A DNA stretch of 64,000 nucleotides from Adiantum capillus-veneris (lineage: Eukaryota; Streptophyta; Polypodiopsida; Polypodiales; Pteridaceae), in NCBI GenBank assembly GCA_014529385.2, contig CM043969.1, positions 14,755,446 to 14,819,445 of the forward strand, given 5' to 3'. Every line of letters starts with the position of its first letter. Position 1 is the first letter of the stretch. The translations under genes were made by a program, and so were the position numbers. Of this stretch, positions 43,817 through 54,296 are shown one piece after another. A model generated the notes under the pieces. That model was given only the letters and a program-made list of their open reading frames with translations. It was not told where the DNA came from and made no database searches.

Positions 43817-43897
43817 TTGCTCTCTTCTCCAGCTGCGCTCGAGCCTCTGCATTTATATGATAGTCTTGAATTGCCTTTAAGACTTCCCTTCGTGCAT
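43817..43897 (-). CDS. Inferred host gene exon B
   Basis: An 81-base block bounded by acceptor GTTTTTGTGTTTTTAG and donor GCAA/GTAATT. It encodes ARREVLKAIQDYHINAEARA then QLEKRA, a charged helical sequence. It takes two bases to complete the codon left by exon A and leaves one base completed by exon C, so A-B-C keep one frame. The helical register continues across B and C. Confidence 0.5.
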
Positions 43898-44049
43898 CTA
43901 AAAACACAAAAACCTTGCCTTCAGTATAAAGCAGGCAATGCAATCAGTTATTGTGAGGGTGCATTAAAAATGTGCACTTGAACAAGCAGAACTTCACATT
44001 ATGTGATTTGACTTAAGGAAAAGCTTTCTAACTGTAAGGAGATTCCATA

Positions 44050-44580
44050 GCAGTTTTTCAAAGACCATGACTTGAAGGTAGCTGCTCGTGAAATACTTGG
44101 TGAATGCAAGGATCGGTCTTTTATCTTGCTCAACTGTACGCCACAGGCACTCAAATATGTTTGGAGTATGAATAATCCTCAGAGATCTTGAGTTACTTGG
44201 AGGAACCTTACATAAGGATGATACCTATGAAGAGAGCTCACCTGGAGGTACAGTTGCGGACTTTGGACCCTGGGAAGTCGAAGTGTATGAAGGATCACAT
44301 TGAGAAGATGCACAACATGCACCAGGTGATTCTTCAAGCAGGGAAGCTGATCTCTTCGGAAGATGCCACTATAATCTTGATGACGCATTTAACTCCAGAG
44401 TACATTGCTTTCTATTCAATCTTGCTACTTCTGGAAGACTGGTGATTTGACATGGGAAGAGCTTGTTCCCATGGTGTTGGATCGAGAGGACCAGTTACCA
44501 AGTCCGGATTTAGAGGAGGCTGAGAGGCCCTAGACAGTCCAAGAAATCAAAGCAGAAGCACAAGGCACAGAAGGATGATA
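44050..44580 (+). pseudogene. Copia gag (UBN2) remnant
   Basis: The frame 44188-44445 encodes LEVQLRTLDPGKSKCMKDHI and ILQAGKLISSEDATIILM then LTPEYIAFYSIL, the copia gag pattern (G..IS.ED....L...L..EY..F). Upstream (ALKYVWSMNN) and downstream (LTWEELVPMVLDREDQL) pieces extend it in shifted frames. No LTRs or pol remain nearby. It lies in the inferred intron between exons A and B, opposite strand. Confidence 0.65.
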
Positions 44581-44958
44581 CTTCTGGAACTGGTGAGAGA
44601 CCCGAAGAGGATGTGACACCCCGAAGAAGCCAGACTCAAGCACAGTCCCACAAAAATTGTGTCCTCAGTTTTTTGTCACGCGTGCATGCATTGAAGCCCC
44701 AAGTCACATACCCTTTGAAGCTACAGTTTACCAATTTCAACCATCACAAGTTCATTGATTTGGAGGCCAAAAACTTCTTTTCATTTAAAGTTCACTCTCA
44801 TTGTAACAAGTAAAAAATGAGAAAAGACAACATATTATAGTTTGAGACTTGCGTTGATGCATCCTTCAATTCAAGAGCATGCCCACTGCCTTCATTTTGG
44901 TGCTTGCTTAACTAGTCGAACGTGCTAAATAACTTATAAAGTCGACTAATATACTTAC

Positions 44959-45144
44959 TTAATTTTCCTCGCATGCATTTGATAAAGCTAGTATCATTCT
45001 TGGCCTCAGTTTTGGTAGCAGAAGTTGCACTCTTGCGTCGCTGAGATGAGATGCTTCTTCCAAAGGCAATATTGCCACTGCAAACTGATTTTGGCAATTT
45101 CTTTCGCCTATGCTTCTTCACCCACTCTTCAAAATCTCTTTGCC
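44959..45144 (-). CDS. Inferred host gene exon A
   Basis: A 186-base block starts after acceptor GGCTTTTCTAG and ends at donor TTAA/GTAAGT. It encodes QRDFEEWVKKHRRKKLPKSV, then a Ser/Lys/Arg-rich stretch with SQRRKSATSATKTEAKND. The basic cluster could be a nuclear localisation signal. Both borders match plant splice consensus and the phase fits exon B. The donor side is strong. The 5' neighbour exon in matching phase was not found. Confidence 0.5.
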
Positions 45145-45160
45145 CTAGAAAAGCCAATCA

Positions 45161-45163
<3 letters not shown>

Positions 45164-45224
<61 letters not shown>
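45164..45224. repeat. (TC)n then (CA)n microsatellite
   Basis: About 41 bp TC followed by about 20 bp CA, 20 bases upstream (in gene sense) of exon A. Confidence 0.97.
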
Positions 45225-45702
45225 AGCTCACAGCTCAGGGAGACACATCATGTTGGTATGCACAGATCGCATCATGGTTTGAGTTACATGGTTTCTCTAT
45301 GGATAGGCTTCCTCCTTTTCAGTATTCCCTGGATGCCCCCTCCCTCCCCTTGACACAGAGGGAGATTACCAGAGTTCAACGAATGGATATATTCCAGCTC
45401 GACACTCAGAGGACATGGATTCAGCCGACACAGGTGCTGGGTACGAAGATGGCTTTCTACACAGAGCATCTTATACCATATTTACAGGGAATATACCTTC
45501 ATCAGTTCAGAATAGTCTGAACTCTAAGAACGGATAAAACACTCATAAAACTACAAAAAAAAGGGATGCAAGAAAACAAAAAAAAAAACTAAATCACATT
45601 ATTTGCTACTAAACAAAACTAGATAAAACAAATCATTGTTTACTTAAAAATGTTTTAAGAAAAGGCATACGCAAAATAAGTTGAAGCAACTTACTTGGCT
45701 GA
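45225..45702. other. Left flank of the Z tandem array
   Basis: A 73-codon plus-strand frame (45299-45520, RLPPFQYSLDAPSLPLTQRE) looks protein-like but I cannot identify it and it has no splice context. The rest is A-rich. The target copy GCTGA lies at 45698-45702. Confidence 0.4.
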
Positions 45703-46911
45703 TGTAAGGTGCAGCGGAATGAATGTTGAACTTTGCTCAAGATGAGTGCTCCGAACTGTGCTCAAGGGTTCCTTTTACTTACGGCAGGGAGAGCCTTCCG
45801 TTCCTTTAGTGAGAGAGTGCAATGGACACAAACAAAGTGGTGAACATTGTGAATGAAGGTGCTGAGACTGAGAGATAGAGAGAAGAGTATACGACACCAA
45901 GGATGTTGTAAAACCCTCCTCCGAAGGCCCCACTCTCGTCGGCGAGAGTCGTATACTATTGATTGCACAATCTCTACAATGCGTGGACTTGCCGACGACG
46001 ATGAGCATGACGACGAGACACGCTGAAAACTGAAATCGCTAAGGGCTGAAATCTGCAAATCTTGTATCTGCTGAATTCTGACTCTTATGTCGGTGACAAT
46101 GTCGATGGCGATGATGCGACAACGACGCGCTGAAAACGCAGATGCTGAAATCCGCGTTTTCCGGGCTGAATCTGTAAACCTTGCAACAAGGATCTGCTGC
46201 GGGAAGGTGAGATCTGCGAGGTTCGGGTGTTCTACTGCGGGATCTAACTGCTGAAAACTGAAAACGCTGGTGCTACTGTGGATTCCGTCGCGAAGGAACT
46301 GCAAAACGCTAGGTCGCCTGCTCCTCCAAAAACGCTAGGGCTGAATTTTGCTAACACTAGGGCTGATCTGCTGTTGTGGGGCAATCTGCTAATGCTAGGG
46401 CTGATCTGCTGTCTACTGTCGCCGTGAATCTGCAAATGCAAAAACACTGGCTGATCTGATGCAAAAACGCTAGGCCTTCTGCAATGTTGAAAACGATAAA
46501 GTTGTCGCAGGGGTTGGTCTTGCTGAGAAATTGCCCGTTGAGCAAGGTGTTCCTACTACCTCTTCTGCCAAAAAGTGCTAACTCTGGTTTGCTTATATAT
46601 TATCTTAGCAAAATTGCCCTACCTAGTTCCCAACAAAAGTCACTTAATAAATAAGTGAAAAATATCAAAAATAGGAAAAATAAGTTTAATGCATTGGAAA
46701 AATCCCCTGATTGATTTTGATGGGAATGCTTATGATCATGTTGTGTGCAACCGGAGGATATGCATCTTCTCTAAGTGTCTTGACATGCACGGTGTGCGAA
46801 CAGACTCACAAAGGTGCCAGATCACTTCCTATTCTAGACTAACTTGACTGAACTGAACCCTGGTCATGCTGTTTGTCCACGCACACATAGGCTTGGATGT
46901 GTCACGTGACA
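45703..46911 (-). repeat. Z array LTR a, 1209 bp
   Basis: Plus-strand ends are TGTAAGGTGCAG and GTGTCACGTGACA. A minus-strand TATA box (TATATAAG) is at 46592-46599. Downstream of it (45950-46560) lie many AAAACGCT-type short repeats and GAC-rich tracts. Confidence 0.9.
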
Positions 46912-46919
46912 TCCCCTCC
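46912..46919 (-). other. Polypurine tract beside LTR a
   Basis: The minus strand reads GGAGGGGA directly before LTR start TGTCACGTGACA. The same octamer is at 50166-50173 and 55669-55676. Confidence 0.85.
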
Positions 46920-46929
46920 GTTTCAAAGT

Positions 46930-48457
46930 GAGGTACTGGTACCGAACTGTATGGCGTCGAGGGAGATCGCCAACAGGGTCTGGAATCCTGGAAAGGACTC
47001 TTCGCCGGCCCACTCTGAAGTGTGGATCGTGCGATACTTGAACTTCATAAAGGTCTGCAATGCTTGCTTCTTTGGGCCACGCCGAAAGCGACACAAAGTC
47101 TTCTAAGTCTCCTTCAATGCTTCAACTTTGTCTATGGACGTAGGTCCATCTTCTTTAAGAATCTCCGAGGCTGAAAATTCCTGAAACCACTTCCAACACA
47201 AAAACATGAACATACCCATTCCATGTAAAGTGAGTGGAAAAAATCTCGTCTTCCTCGAAGACTATGCATGCAATGTAGATAAACGATTAGACGGAGTGCC
47301 AAACCGTTCGCCACACACACGCAAACAATGAGATCGAATCTTATCTTGTTGATCTAAAACAATCAACTCCGGCAATTCACAACGGAAATACCCATGCTTG
47401 GTGCTCATACTTTCTTGTGCTCTTTCTAGAACTGTGTCGTGCCAAGGAAGAGACATAGAATGTGACTTCCCTGAATGCATACTTTTCAGCTTTTCATGAA
47501 TAATCCGCATACATCCGTGCTCATTCATGAGTGAAACGTGCTCAACGTACAATATGTCATTCCTAGGAAAAGGGATCATATAAAGACGCTGACTAAAATA
47601 CAGGAAACGATCACAAATGAAACACTCGAACAATGCGTGCTAACTAATCATGCGAACACATAGTACTTCCTGTGGGGGTTCTTTGGACCTAGGCTCAAGA
47701 ACCAAGATCGTTCTTTGTGATTGATCGAATCTTCCTATGGGGGTTCTGTGGACCTCGACTAGAAAGCCAAGATCTATTCTTTGTGATTGATCGAATCTGC
47801 AATGAGATTAGCTTAATCACTAGAAAAAGTATCAACTAACCAATCATTCTTGTAAACAATCACATCATCTTCATGCAAATCATCATGCTCGGGAGAAATC
47901 ACATCGTGATCATCATGCAAATCATCATGCTTGTGAGTGTCATCCAAATCATCATCCTTGTCATTGTTATTCAAACCATCATGCTTATCATTATCATTCA
48001 AGTCATCATGCTCATCATTATCATGCAAATCATGTGTGTCTTGCTTTGGAGAAGTAGAGACTGAGAGAGTCTCCTTTTCTTGATTTTGTGCAAAGTGCGT
48101 CTGCACTTGAGAAAAGAGTCGCAACAACTCTTGCATGTGTCGCGCTTGTTCATGCTCACGCTCTATGGCTGCCCTTCTTTCTGCTTTTCTTTCGGCGTGT
48201 CTACGATCCATTTCTGCTTTTCTTTCTTAGCATTCACGATCAAATTCTGACATTCTTTCTGCTTTTCTTGCTTCGCGTTCTAACTTCCTTTCCATAAACA
48301 TTTGCTCCAACTCCTCCATAGGAGTTAGTGCAATCCTTGGCGTAGATGGGGAAGGGGGAGGGTCGGAAAAACCTCTTGGTGGGGAAAATTCTTCTTCGTC
48401 TCTCTCATGCTCATCACCTCCAAGCGGAGTATCCATTCCGCTTCGAGTGATAACCAT
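46930..48457 (-). pseudogene. Z array unit 1 internal ORF (broken)
   Basis: It starts at 48457 with MVITRSGMDTPLGGDEHERD. A Glu/Arg-rich coiled-coil stretch (ELEQMFMERKLEREARKAER) follows, then after a stop a second charged stretch and an Asp/His/Asn-rich tandem repeat region (47873-48030). The unknown conserved domain is at 47262-47690: HALFECFICDRFLYFSQRLY, IPFPRNDILYVEHVSLMNEH, SLPWHDTVLER, SMSTKHGYF. The usual gag core and zinc knuckle are absent here, though the related ZB has both. There is no pol. Confidence 0.75.
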
Positions 48458-48972
48458 CCACTAAAGTCGTGGTTCTTGTGGGTTCTTGTGGTCTTGGGTT
48501 CTTAAGTTCACGAGAAACTTGGGTTCTTAAGTTCACGAGAAACTTGGGTTCTTGTGGGTCTTCAGTCTTGGGGTTCTTGAGGGTCTTGAGGATCTTGAGG
48601 TTCTTGAGGATCTTGCGGTTCTTCTTTCGCTTGCAATCTGTGTTAGAGAAAGATCTTCTCTTCACTTGAGTTCTGCTCTTTTCTGCGGGCGCACCCCTTG
48701 TCGGCCTTGCGCTCACACCAAGGTTGCTTTTTCCCACCTCACGTCGACAGGCGGGCCGCTAAGTGCACGGTCCGCTCTCAATGAGTGAAAAGAGAAACAA
48801 GGGGAGTCTGCACAAGTCCTTCTTTCTTGGGTTTCCTGTCACTCTTCAAAAACACGATTAGGAATCAACACACCCAAGAGAACTTGGGTTACGTGCGACT
48901 GCAACAAGCAAAAAAAAATTATGTGGTTCTTGTGGTTCTTTCCTTGAGTGAAATAGAACACTCCGATACCAA
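48458..48972 (-). other. Z array unit 1 leader with minisatellite and primer site
   Basis: GTTCTTG(A/T)GG-type repeats fill 48465-48640. The primer site on the minus strand is TGGTATCGGAG (48971-48961), close to the initiator-Met-tRNA site. A 25 bp block (ACTTGGGTTCTTAAGTTCACGAGAA region) is duplicated here but single in unit 2. Confidence 0.8.
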
Positions 48973-50165
48973 TGTCACGTGCAGTGGAATGAATGTTGAA
49001 CTTTGCTCAAGATGAGTGCTCCAAATTGTGCTCAAGGGTTCCTTTTACTTATGGAAGGGAGAGAGAGCCTTCCGTTCCTTTAGTGAGAGAGTGCAATGGA
49101 CACAAACAAAGTGGTGAACACTGTGAATGAAGGTGCTGAGACTGAGAGATAGAGAGAGAAGAGAATACGACACGAGGGATATTGTAAAACCCTCCTCCGA
49201 AGGCCCCACTCTCGTAGGCGATAGTGGTCTACTATTGATTGCACAATCTCTACAATGCTTGGACTTGCCGACGATGTCGATGACGATGAGGACGACGACG
49301 AGACAGGCTGAAAATTGAAATCGCTAAGGGCTGCAATGTGCAAATCTTGTATCTGCTGAATTCTGACTCTATGTCGGTGACGATGTCGATGGCGACAATG
49401 CGACGACGACGACGCTGAAAACGCAGATGCTAAAATCTGCGTTTTCCGGGCTGAATCTGTAAACCTTGCAACGAGGATCTGTTGCAGGAAGGTGAGATCT
49501 GCGAGGTTCGAGGGTTCTACTGCAGGATCTGACTGCTGAAAACTGAAAACGCTAGTGCTACTCTGGATTCCATCGCGAAAGAACTGCAAAACGCTAGGTC
49601 GCCTGCTGCTCCAAAAACGCTAGGACTGATCTGCTGTTGTGGGAGAATCTACTAACGCTAGGGCTGATCTGTTGTCTACTGTTACCGTGGATCTGCAAAT
49701 GCAAAAACGCTGGATGATTTGATGCAAAAACGCTAGGCCTTCTGCAATGCTGAAAACGCTAGAGTTGTCGCAGGGGTTGGTCTTGCTGAGAAGTTGCTTG
49801 TTGAGCAAGGTGCTCCTATTGCCTCTTCTGCCAGAAAGTGCTAACTCTGGTTTGCTTATATATTATCTTAGCAAAATTGCCCTACCTAGTTCCCAACAAA
49901 AGTCACTTAATAAATAAGTGAAAAATGTCAAAAATAGGAAAAATGCATTGGAAAAATCCCCTCATGGATTCAGATGGGAATGCTTATGATCATGCTGTGT
50001 GCAACCGGAGGATATGCATCTACTCTAAGTGTCTTGGCATGCACGGTCTACGAATAGACTCACAAAGGTGCCAGATCACTTCCTATTCTAAACTGACTTA
50101 ACTGAACTGAACCCTGCTCATGCTGTTTGTCCACAGACACATAGGTTTAGATGTGTCACGTGACA
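48973..50165 (-). repeat. Z array LTR b, 1193 bp
   Basis: Plus-strand ends are TGTCACGTGCAG and GTGTCACGTGACA. The minus-strand TATA box is at 49855-49862. It serves at once as 5' LTR of the left unit and 3' LTR of the right unit. Confidence 0.9.
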
Positions 50166-50173
50166 TCCCCTCC
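50166..50173 (-). other. Polypurine tract beside LTR b
   Basis: GGAGGGGA on the minus strand, as at 46912-46919. Confidence 0.85.
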
Positions 50174-50233
50174 TTTTCAAAGTGAGGTACTGGTACTCAA
50201 CTGTATGGAGTCGAGGGAGATCGCCAAAAGGGT

Positions 50234-51676
50234 CTAGAATCCTAGAAAGGACTCTTCGCCGGCCCACTCTGAGGTGTGGGTCATGCGATACTTGAACTTC
50301 ATAAAGGTCTGCAACGCTTGCTTCTTTGGGCCACGCCGAAAGCAACACAAAGTCTCTTGAGTCTCCGTCAGTGCTTCAACTTTGTCTATGGACGTAGGTC
50401 CATCTTCTTCAAGAATCTCCGAGGCTGAAAATTCCTGAAACCACTTCAAACACAAAAACATGAACATACCCATTCCATGTAAAGTGAGTGGAAAAAATCT
50501 CGTCTTCCTCAAAGACTGTGCATGCAATGTAGATAAACGATTAGACGGAGTGCCAAACCGTTCGCGACACACACGCAAACAATGAGATCGAATCTTGTCT
50601 TGTTGATCTAAAACAATCAACTCCGGCAATTCACAACGGAAATACCCATGCTTGGTGCTCATACTTTCTTGTGCTCTTTCTACAAATGTGTCGTGCCAAG
50701 GAAGAGACATACAATGTGACTTCCTTGAATACATACTTTTCAGCTTTTCATGAATAATCCCCATACATCCGTGCTCATTCATGAGCGAAACGTGCTCAAC
50801 GTACAATATGTCATTCCTAGGAAAAGGGATCATATAAAGGCGCTGACTAAAATACAAGAAACGATCACGAATGAAACACTCGAACAATGCGTGCTAACTA
50901 ATCATGCGAACACATGGTACTTCCTGTGGGGGTTCTTTGGACCTAGACTCGAGAACCAAGATCGGTTCTTTGTGATTGATCGAATCTTCCTATGGGGATT
51001 CTGTGGACCTCGACTCGAAAGCTAAGATCAGTTCTTTCTGATTGATCGAATCTGCAACGAGATTAGCTTCACTAGAAAAACTATCAACTAACCAATCATT
51101 CTTGTGAACAATCACATAATCCTCATGCAAATCATCATGCTCGGGAGAAATCACATCGTGATCATCATGCAAATCATCATGCCTGGGAGAGTCATCCAAA
51201 TCATCATGCTTGTCATTGTTATTCAAATCATCATGCTTATCATTATCATTCAAGTCATCATGCTCATCATTATCATGCAAATCATGTGTGTCTTGCTTTG
51301 GAGAAGTAGAGACTGAGAGAGTCTCCTTTTCTTCATTCTGTGCAAAATGTGTCTGCACTTGAGAAAAGAGTCGCAACAACTCTTACATGTGTCGCGCTTG
51401 TTCATGCTGACGCTCCATGGCTGCCTTTCTTTCTGCTTCTCTTTCTTTGCATTCACGATCAAATTTTGACATTCTTTTTGCTTTTCTTGCTTCGCGTTCT
51501 AACTTCCTTTCCATAAACATTTGCTCCAACTCCTCCATAGGAGTTAGTGCAATCCTTGGCGTAGATGGGGAAGGGGGAGGGTCGGAAAAACCTCCTGGTG
51601 GGGAAAATTCTTCTTCGTCTCTCTCATGCTCATCACCTCCAAGCGGAGTATCCATTCCGCTTCGAGTGATAACCAT
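50234..51676 (-). pseudogene. Z array unit 2 internal ORF (fewer breaks)
   Basis: It starts at 51676 (MVITRSGMDTPLGG) and stays open through the coiled-coil stretch to about 51383. The Asp/His repeat region is at 51110-51290. The conserved C-terminal domain is open for 217 codons (50234-50887), from MFECFIRDRFLYFSQRLYM through LHGMGMFMFLCLKWFQEF to KYRMTHTSEWAGEESFLGF. No motif identifies its function. It is the best preserved copy of this domain in the window. Confidence 0.75.
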
Positions 51677-52175
51677 CCACTGAAGTCGTGGTTCTTGTGG
51701 GTTCTTGTGGTCTTGGGTTCTTAAGTTCACGAGAAACTTGGGTTCTTGTGGGTCTTCAGTCTTGGGGTTCTTGAGGGTCTTGAGGATCTTGAGGTTCTTG
51801 AGGATCTTGCGGTTCTTCTTTCGCTTGCAATCTGTGTTAGAGAAGGATCTTCTCTTCACTCGAGTTCTACTCTTTTCTACGGGCGCACCCCTTGTCGGCC
51901 TTGCGCTCACACCAAGGTTGCTTTTTCCCACCTAACGTCGATTGGCCGGCCGCTAAGTGCACGGTCCGCTCTCAATGAGTGAAAAGAGAAACAAGGGGAG
52001 CCTGCACAAGTCCTTCTTTCTTGGGTTTCCTGTCACTCTTCAAAAACACGATTAGAAATCAACACACCCAAGAGAACTTGGGTTACGTGCGACTGCAACA
52101 AGCAAAAAAAAATTATGTGGTTCTTGTGGTTCTTTCCTTGAGTGAAACAGAACACTGCCAAAGCTCCGATACGAA
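51677..52175 (-). other. Z array unit 2 leader with minisatellite and primer site
   Basis: GTTCTTGAGG-type repeats at 51690-51830. The primer-site equivalent on the minus strand is TCGTATCGGAGC (52174-52163), two or three changes from the initiator-Met site. Confidence 0.8.
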
Positions 52176-53383
52176 TGTCAGGTGCAGCGGAATGAATGTT
52201 GAACTTTGCTCAAGATGAGTGCTCCGAATTGTGCTCAAGGGTTCCTTTTACTTACGGAAGGGAGAGCCTTCCGTTCCTTTAGTGAGAGAGTGCAATGGAC
52301 ACAAACAAAGTGGTGAACACTGTGAATGAAGGTGCTGAGATTGAGAGATAGAGAGAGAAGAGAATACAACACCAGGGATGTTGCAAAATCCTCCTCCGAA
52401 GGGCCCAGTCTCGTCGACGAGAGTGGTCTACTATTGATTGCACAATCTCTACAATGCTTGGACTTGCAGACGATGAGGACGACGACGAGACGGGCTGAAA
52501 ACTGAAATCGCCAAGGGCTGAAATCTACAAATCTTGTATCTGCTGAATTCTGACTCTATCTCGGTGACGATGTCGATGGCGACGATGCGACGACCACGCA
52601 TTGAAAACACAGATGCTGAAATCTGCGTTTTCCGGGCTGAATCTATAAACTTTGCAACGAGGATTTGCTGCCGCAAGGTGAGATCTGCGAGGTTCAGGGG
52701 TTCTACTGCGGGATCTACCTGCTGAAAACTGAAAACGCTGGTGCTACTGTGGATTCCGTCGCGAAGGAACTGCAAAACACTAGGTCGCTTGCTGCTCCAA
52801 AAACACTAGGGCTGAATTCTGCTAACGCTAGGGCTGATCTGTTGTTATGGGGGAATCTCCTAACGCTAGGGCTGATCTGCTGTCTACTGTCGCCGTGGAT
52901 CTACAAATGCAAAAACACTGGCTGATTTGATGCAAAAACGCTAGGCCTTCTACAATGCTGAAAACGCTGGAGTTGTCGCAGGGGTTGGTCTTGCTGAGAA
53001 GTTGCCTGTTGAGCAAGGTGCTCCTGCTGCCTCTTCTGCCAGAAAGTGCTAACTCTGGTTTGCTTATATATTATCTTAGCAAAATTGCCCTACCTAGTTC
53101 CCGATAAAAGTCACTTAATAAATAAGTGAAAAATGTCAAAAATAGGAAAAATAGACTTAATGCATTGGAAAAATCCCCTGATGGATTCTGATGGGAATGC
53201 TTATATTCATGCTGTGTGCAACCGGAGGATATGCATCTACTCTAAGTGTCTGGAAATGCACGGTCTGCGAACACTCACAAAGGTGCCAGATCACTTCCTA
53301 TTCTAGACTGACTTGACTGAACTGAACCTTGGTCATGCTGTAGCTTGTCCACGGACACATAGGGTTGGATGTGTCACGTGACA
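52176..53383 (-). repeat. Z array LTR c, 1208 bp
   Basis: Plus-strand ends are TGTCAGGTGCAG and GTGTCACGTGACA. The minus-strand TATA box is at 53063-53070. The outer flank GCTAA follows. Confidence 0.9.
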
Positions 53384-53692
53384 GCTAAAACTTGAAACAA
53401 GTACTCAACTTTAAACTGAAAAGAAGAAGACATCGCAAAGACTTAATCCTACAAATCAAACTCCACACAACAACTTCTAAAGGAACAAATTCTTCATCCT
53501 AATGTAAGCTAAAAACTAGAAACGAAGACTACTACAAACCTGCGAAGAAGAGGCTGAAAATAACCAAACAAGTACAAAGATCCAAACTTGACAATATGTG
53601 ACCTCAACTTCGCTGCTTGCCCAAATAGGAAGAATAAGATTATCACCTTTATGATGCATAGCTTAAACAACAGCTATGACATCCCTACTCAC

Positions 53693-53838
53693 GTCGTCAA
53701 TGCCCAAGAGTAGGTGCAGGTTTGCATAGAGCTCATTCATGCTTTGAAAGTACTCTATAAAACCAACGAGCTGAGTTTCTATCACCCTCCGGAGGTGATG
53801 GGCATGCTCACACATAATAAAGGCAAGCATTTGTCAAG
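53693..53838 (-). CDS. Inferred host gene exon D (contains TGA)
   Basis: A 146-base block after acceptor TTTTTGCTCTAG, ending at donor GACGAC/GTGAGT. Most of it encodes MLAFIMCEHAHHLRRVIETQ then LVGFIEYFQSMNELYANLHL, an amphipathic helical sequence unlike retroelement proteins. With this acceptor, the first full codon is TGA, which a C-to-T change from CGA would explain; another acceptor would avoid it. The phase fits exon E. Its 3' phase does not fit exon A, so an exon is missing or the model is wrong. Confidence 0.4.
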
Positions 53839-53995
53839 CTAGAGCAAAAATACTAGAAGCGCTAGAGATCAAAACATCAAAAAAGTGAGTTACTAAGTCA
53901 AACAATAAGTGAGCTTTTAAGCTCCCCACTTTTATATAATTTATTAGTGATTATCTTGAACATTCCAATTGAAGAAACATTGAAAATGAACTTAC

Positions 53996-54101
53996 TACGA
54001 TGCAAAAATGAACGAACGTTTTCCATGATCCTTTTGAATGAGTATCCTTTCTCAACGAGTAAAGAAATAAGATCGAACGACTGGACAACAAAAGCATTTT
54101 T
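53996..54101 (-). CDS. Inferred host gene exon E
   Basis: A 106-base block between acceptor CTTTGTTCTAG and donor TCGTA/GTAAGT. It encodes KNAFVVQSFDLISLLVEKGY then SFKRIMENVRSFLHR. Both splice borders match the consensus and the block is open in this frame. A further open stretch upstream (54160-54264, EPEYANLNIIRMPHILRTFL) follows an acceptor-like TTTTTTAG but has no donor, so I do not call it. Confidence 0.4.
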
Positions 54102-54296
54102 CTAGAACAAAGACGAGAAAATCTAAATAGTTGAGAGCAAATGACACCGTACTTAGCTAAAAGAGAAATGTTCGAAGAATGTGAGGCATGCGGATGATAT
54201 TTAGATTGGCATATTCCGGTTCAGGGCATTTATCATAGATATCTACTTCCAATTTCAAGGGAGTCTAAAAAATCTTGAGGTCTAAAAAGGCACAAC

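Larger units (their letters stand above)
45703..53383 (-). mobile_element. Z array: three LTRs and two internal regions of a gag-only LTR family
   Basis: LTRs at 45703-46911, 48973-50165 and 52176-53383 alternate with internal regions 46912-48972 and 50166-52175, all in minus orientation. The outer flanks are GCTGA (45698-45702) and GCTAA (53384-53388), a target duplication with one change; the inner LTR has none. So the block looks like one integration that is dimeric in structure. The interior encodes a gag N-terminus and an unknown C-terminal domain but no protease, RT or integrase. Confidence 0.88.

Noticed and set aside
45762-46304. 180-codon minus-strand frame inside Z LTR a, also 169 codons in LTR b
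   Set aside because: It lies in the transcribed U5-like LTR region, is shorter and broken in LTR c, and is Ser/Arg-rich low-complexity sequence. Probably chance in repeat-rich DNA.
47873-48064. Plus-strand Ile/Met-rich frame that might be membrane-spanning
   Set aside because: It is the antisense of the Asp/His repeat in the Z body; hydrophobicity is a by-product of the repeat.
48100-51940. Spaced short repeats as a possible CRISPR array
   Set aside because: The repeats are contiguous, coding or minisatellite sequence in a plant retroelement, without regular unique spacers.
53550-53563. 14-base micro-exon between splice-like borders downstream of exon D
   Set aside because: Borders resemble splice sites, but its phase does not connect exon D to exon A, and so short a match is easily random.
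54160-54264. Open block upstream of exon E as a sixth host exon
   Set aside because: It reads like protein and follows an acceptor-like site, but no donor precedes its TAG, so the exon cannot be closed.
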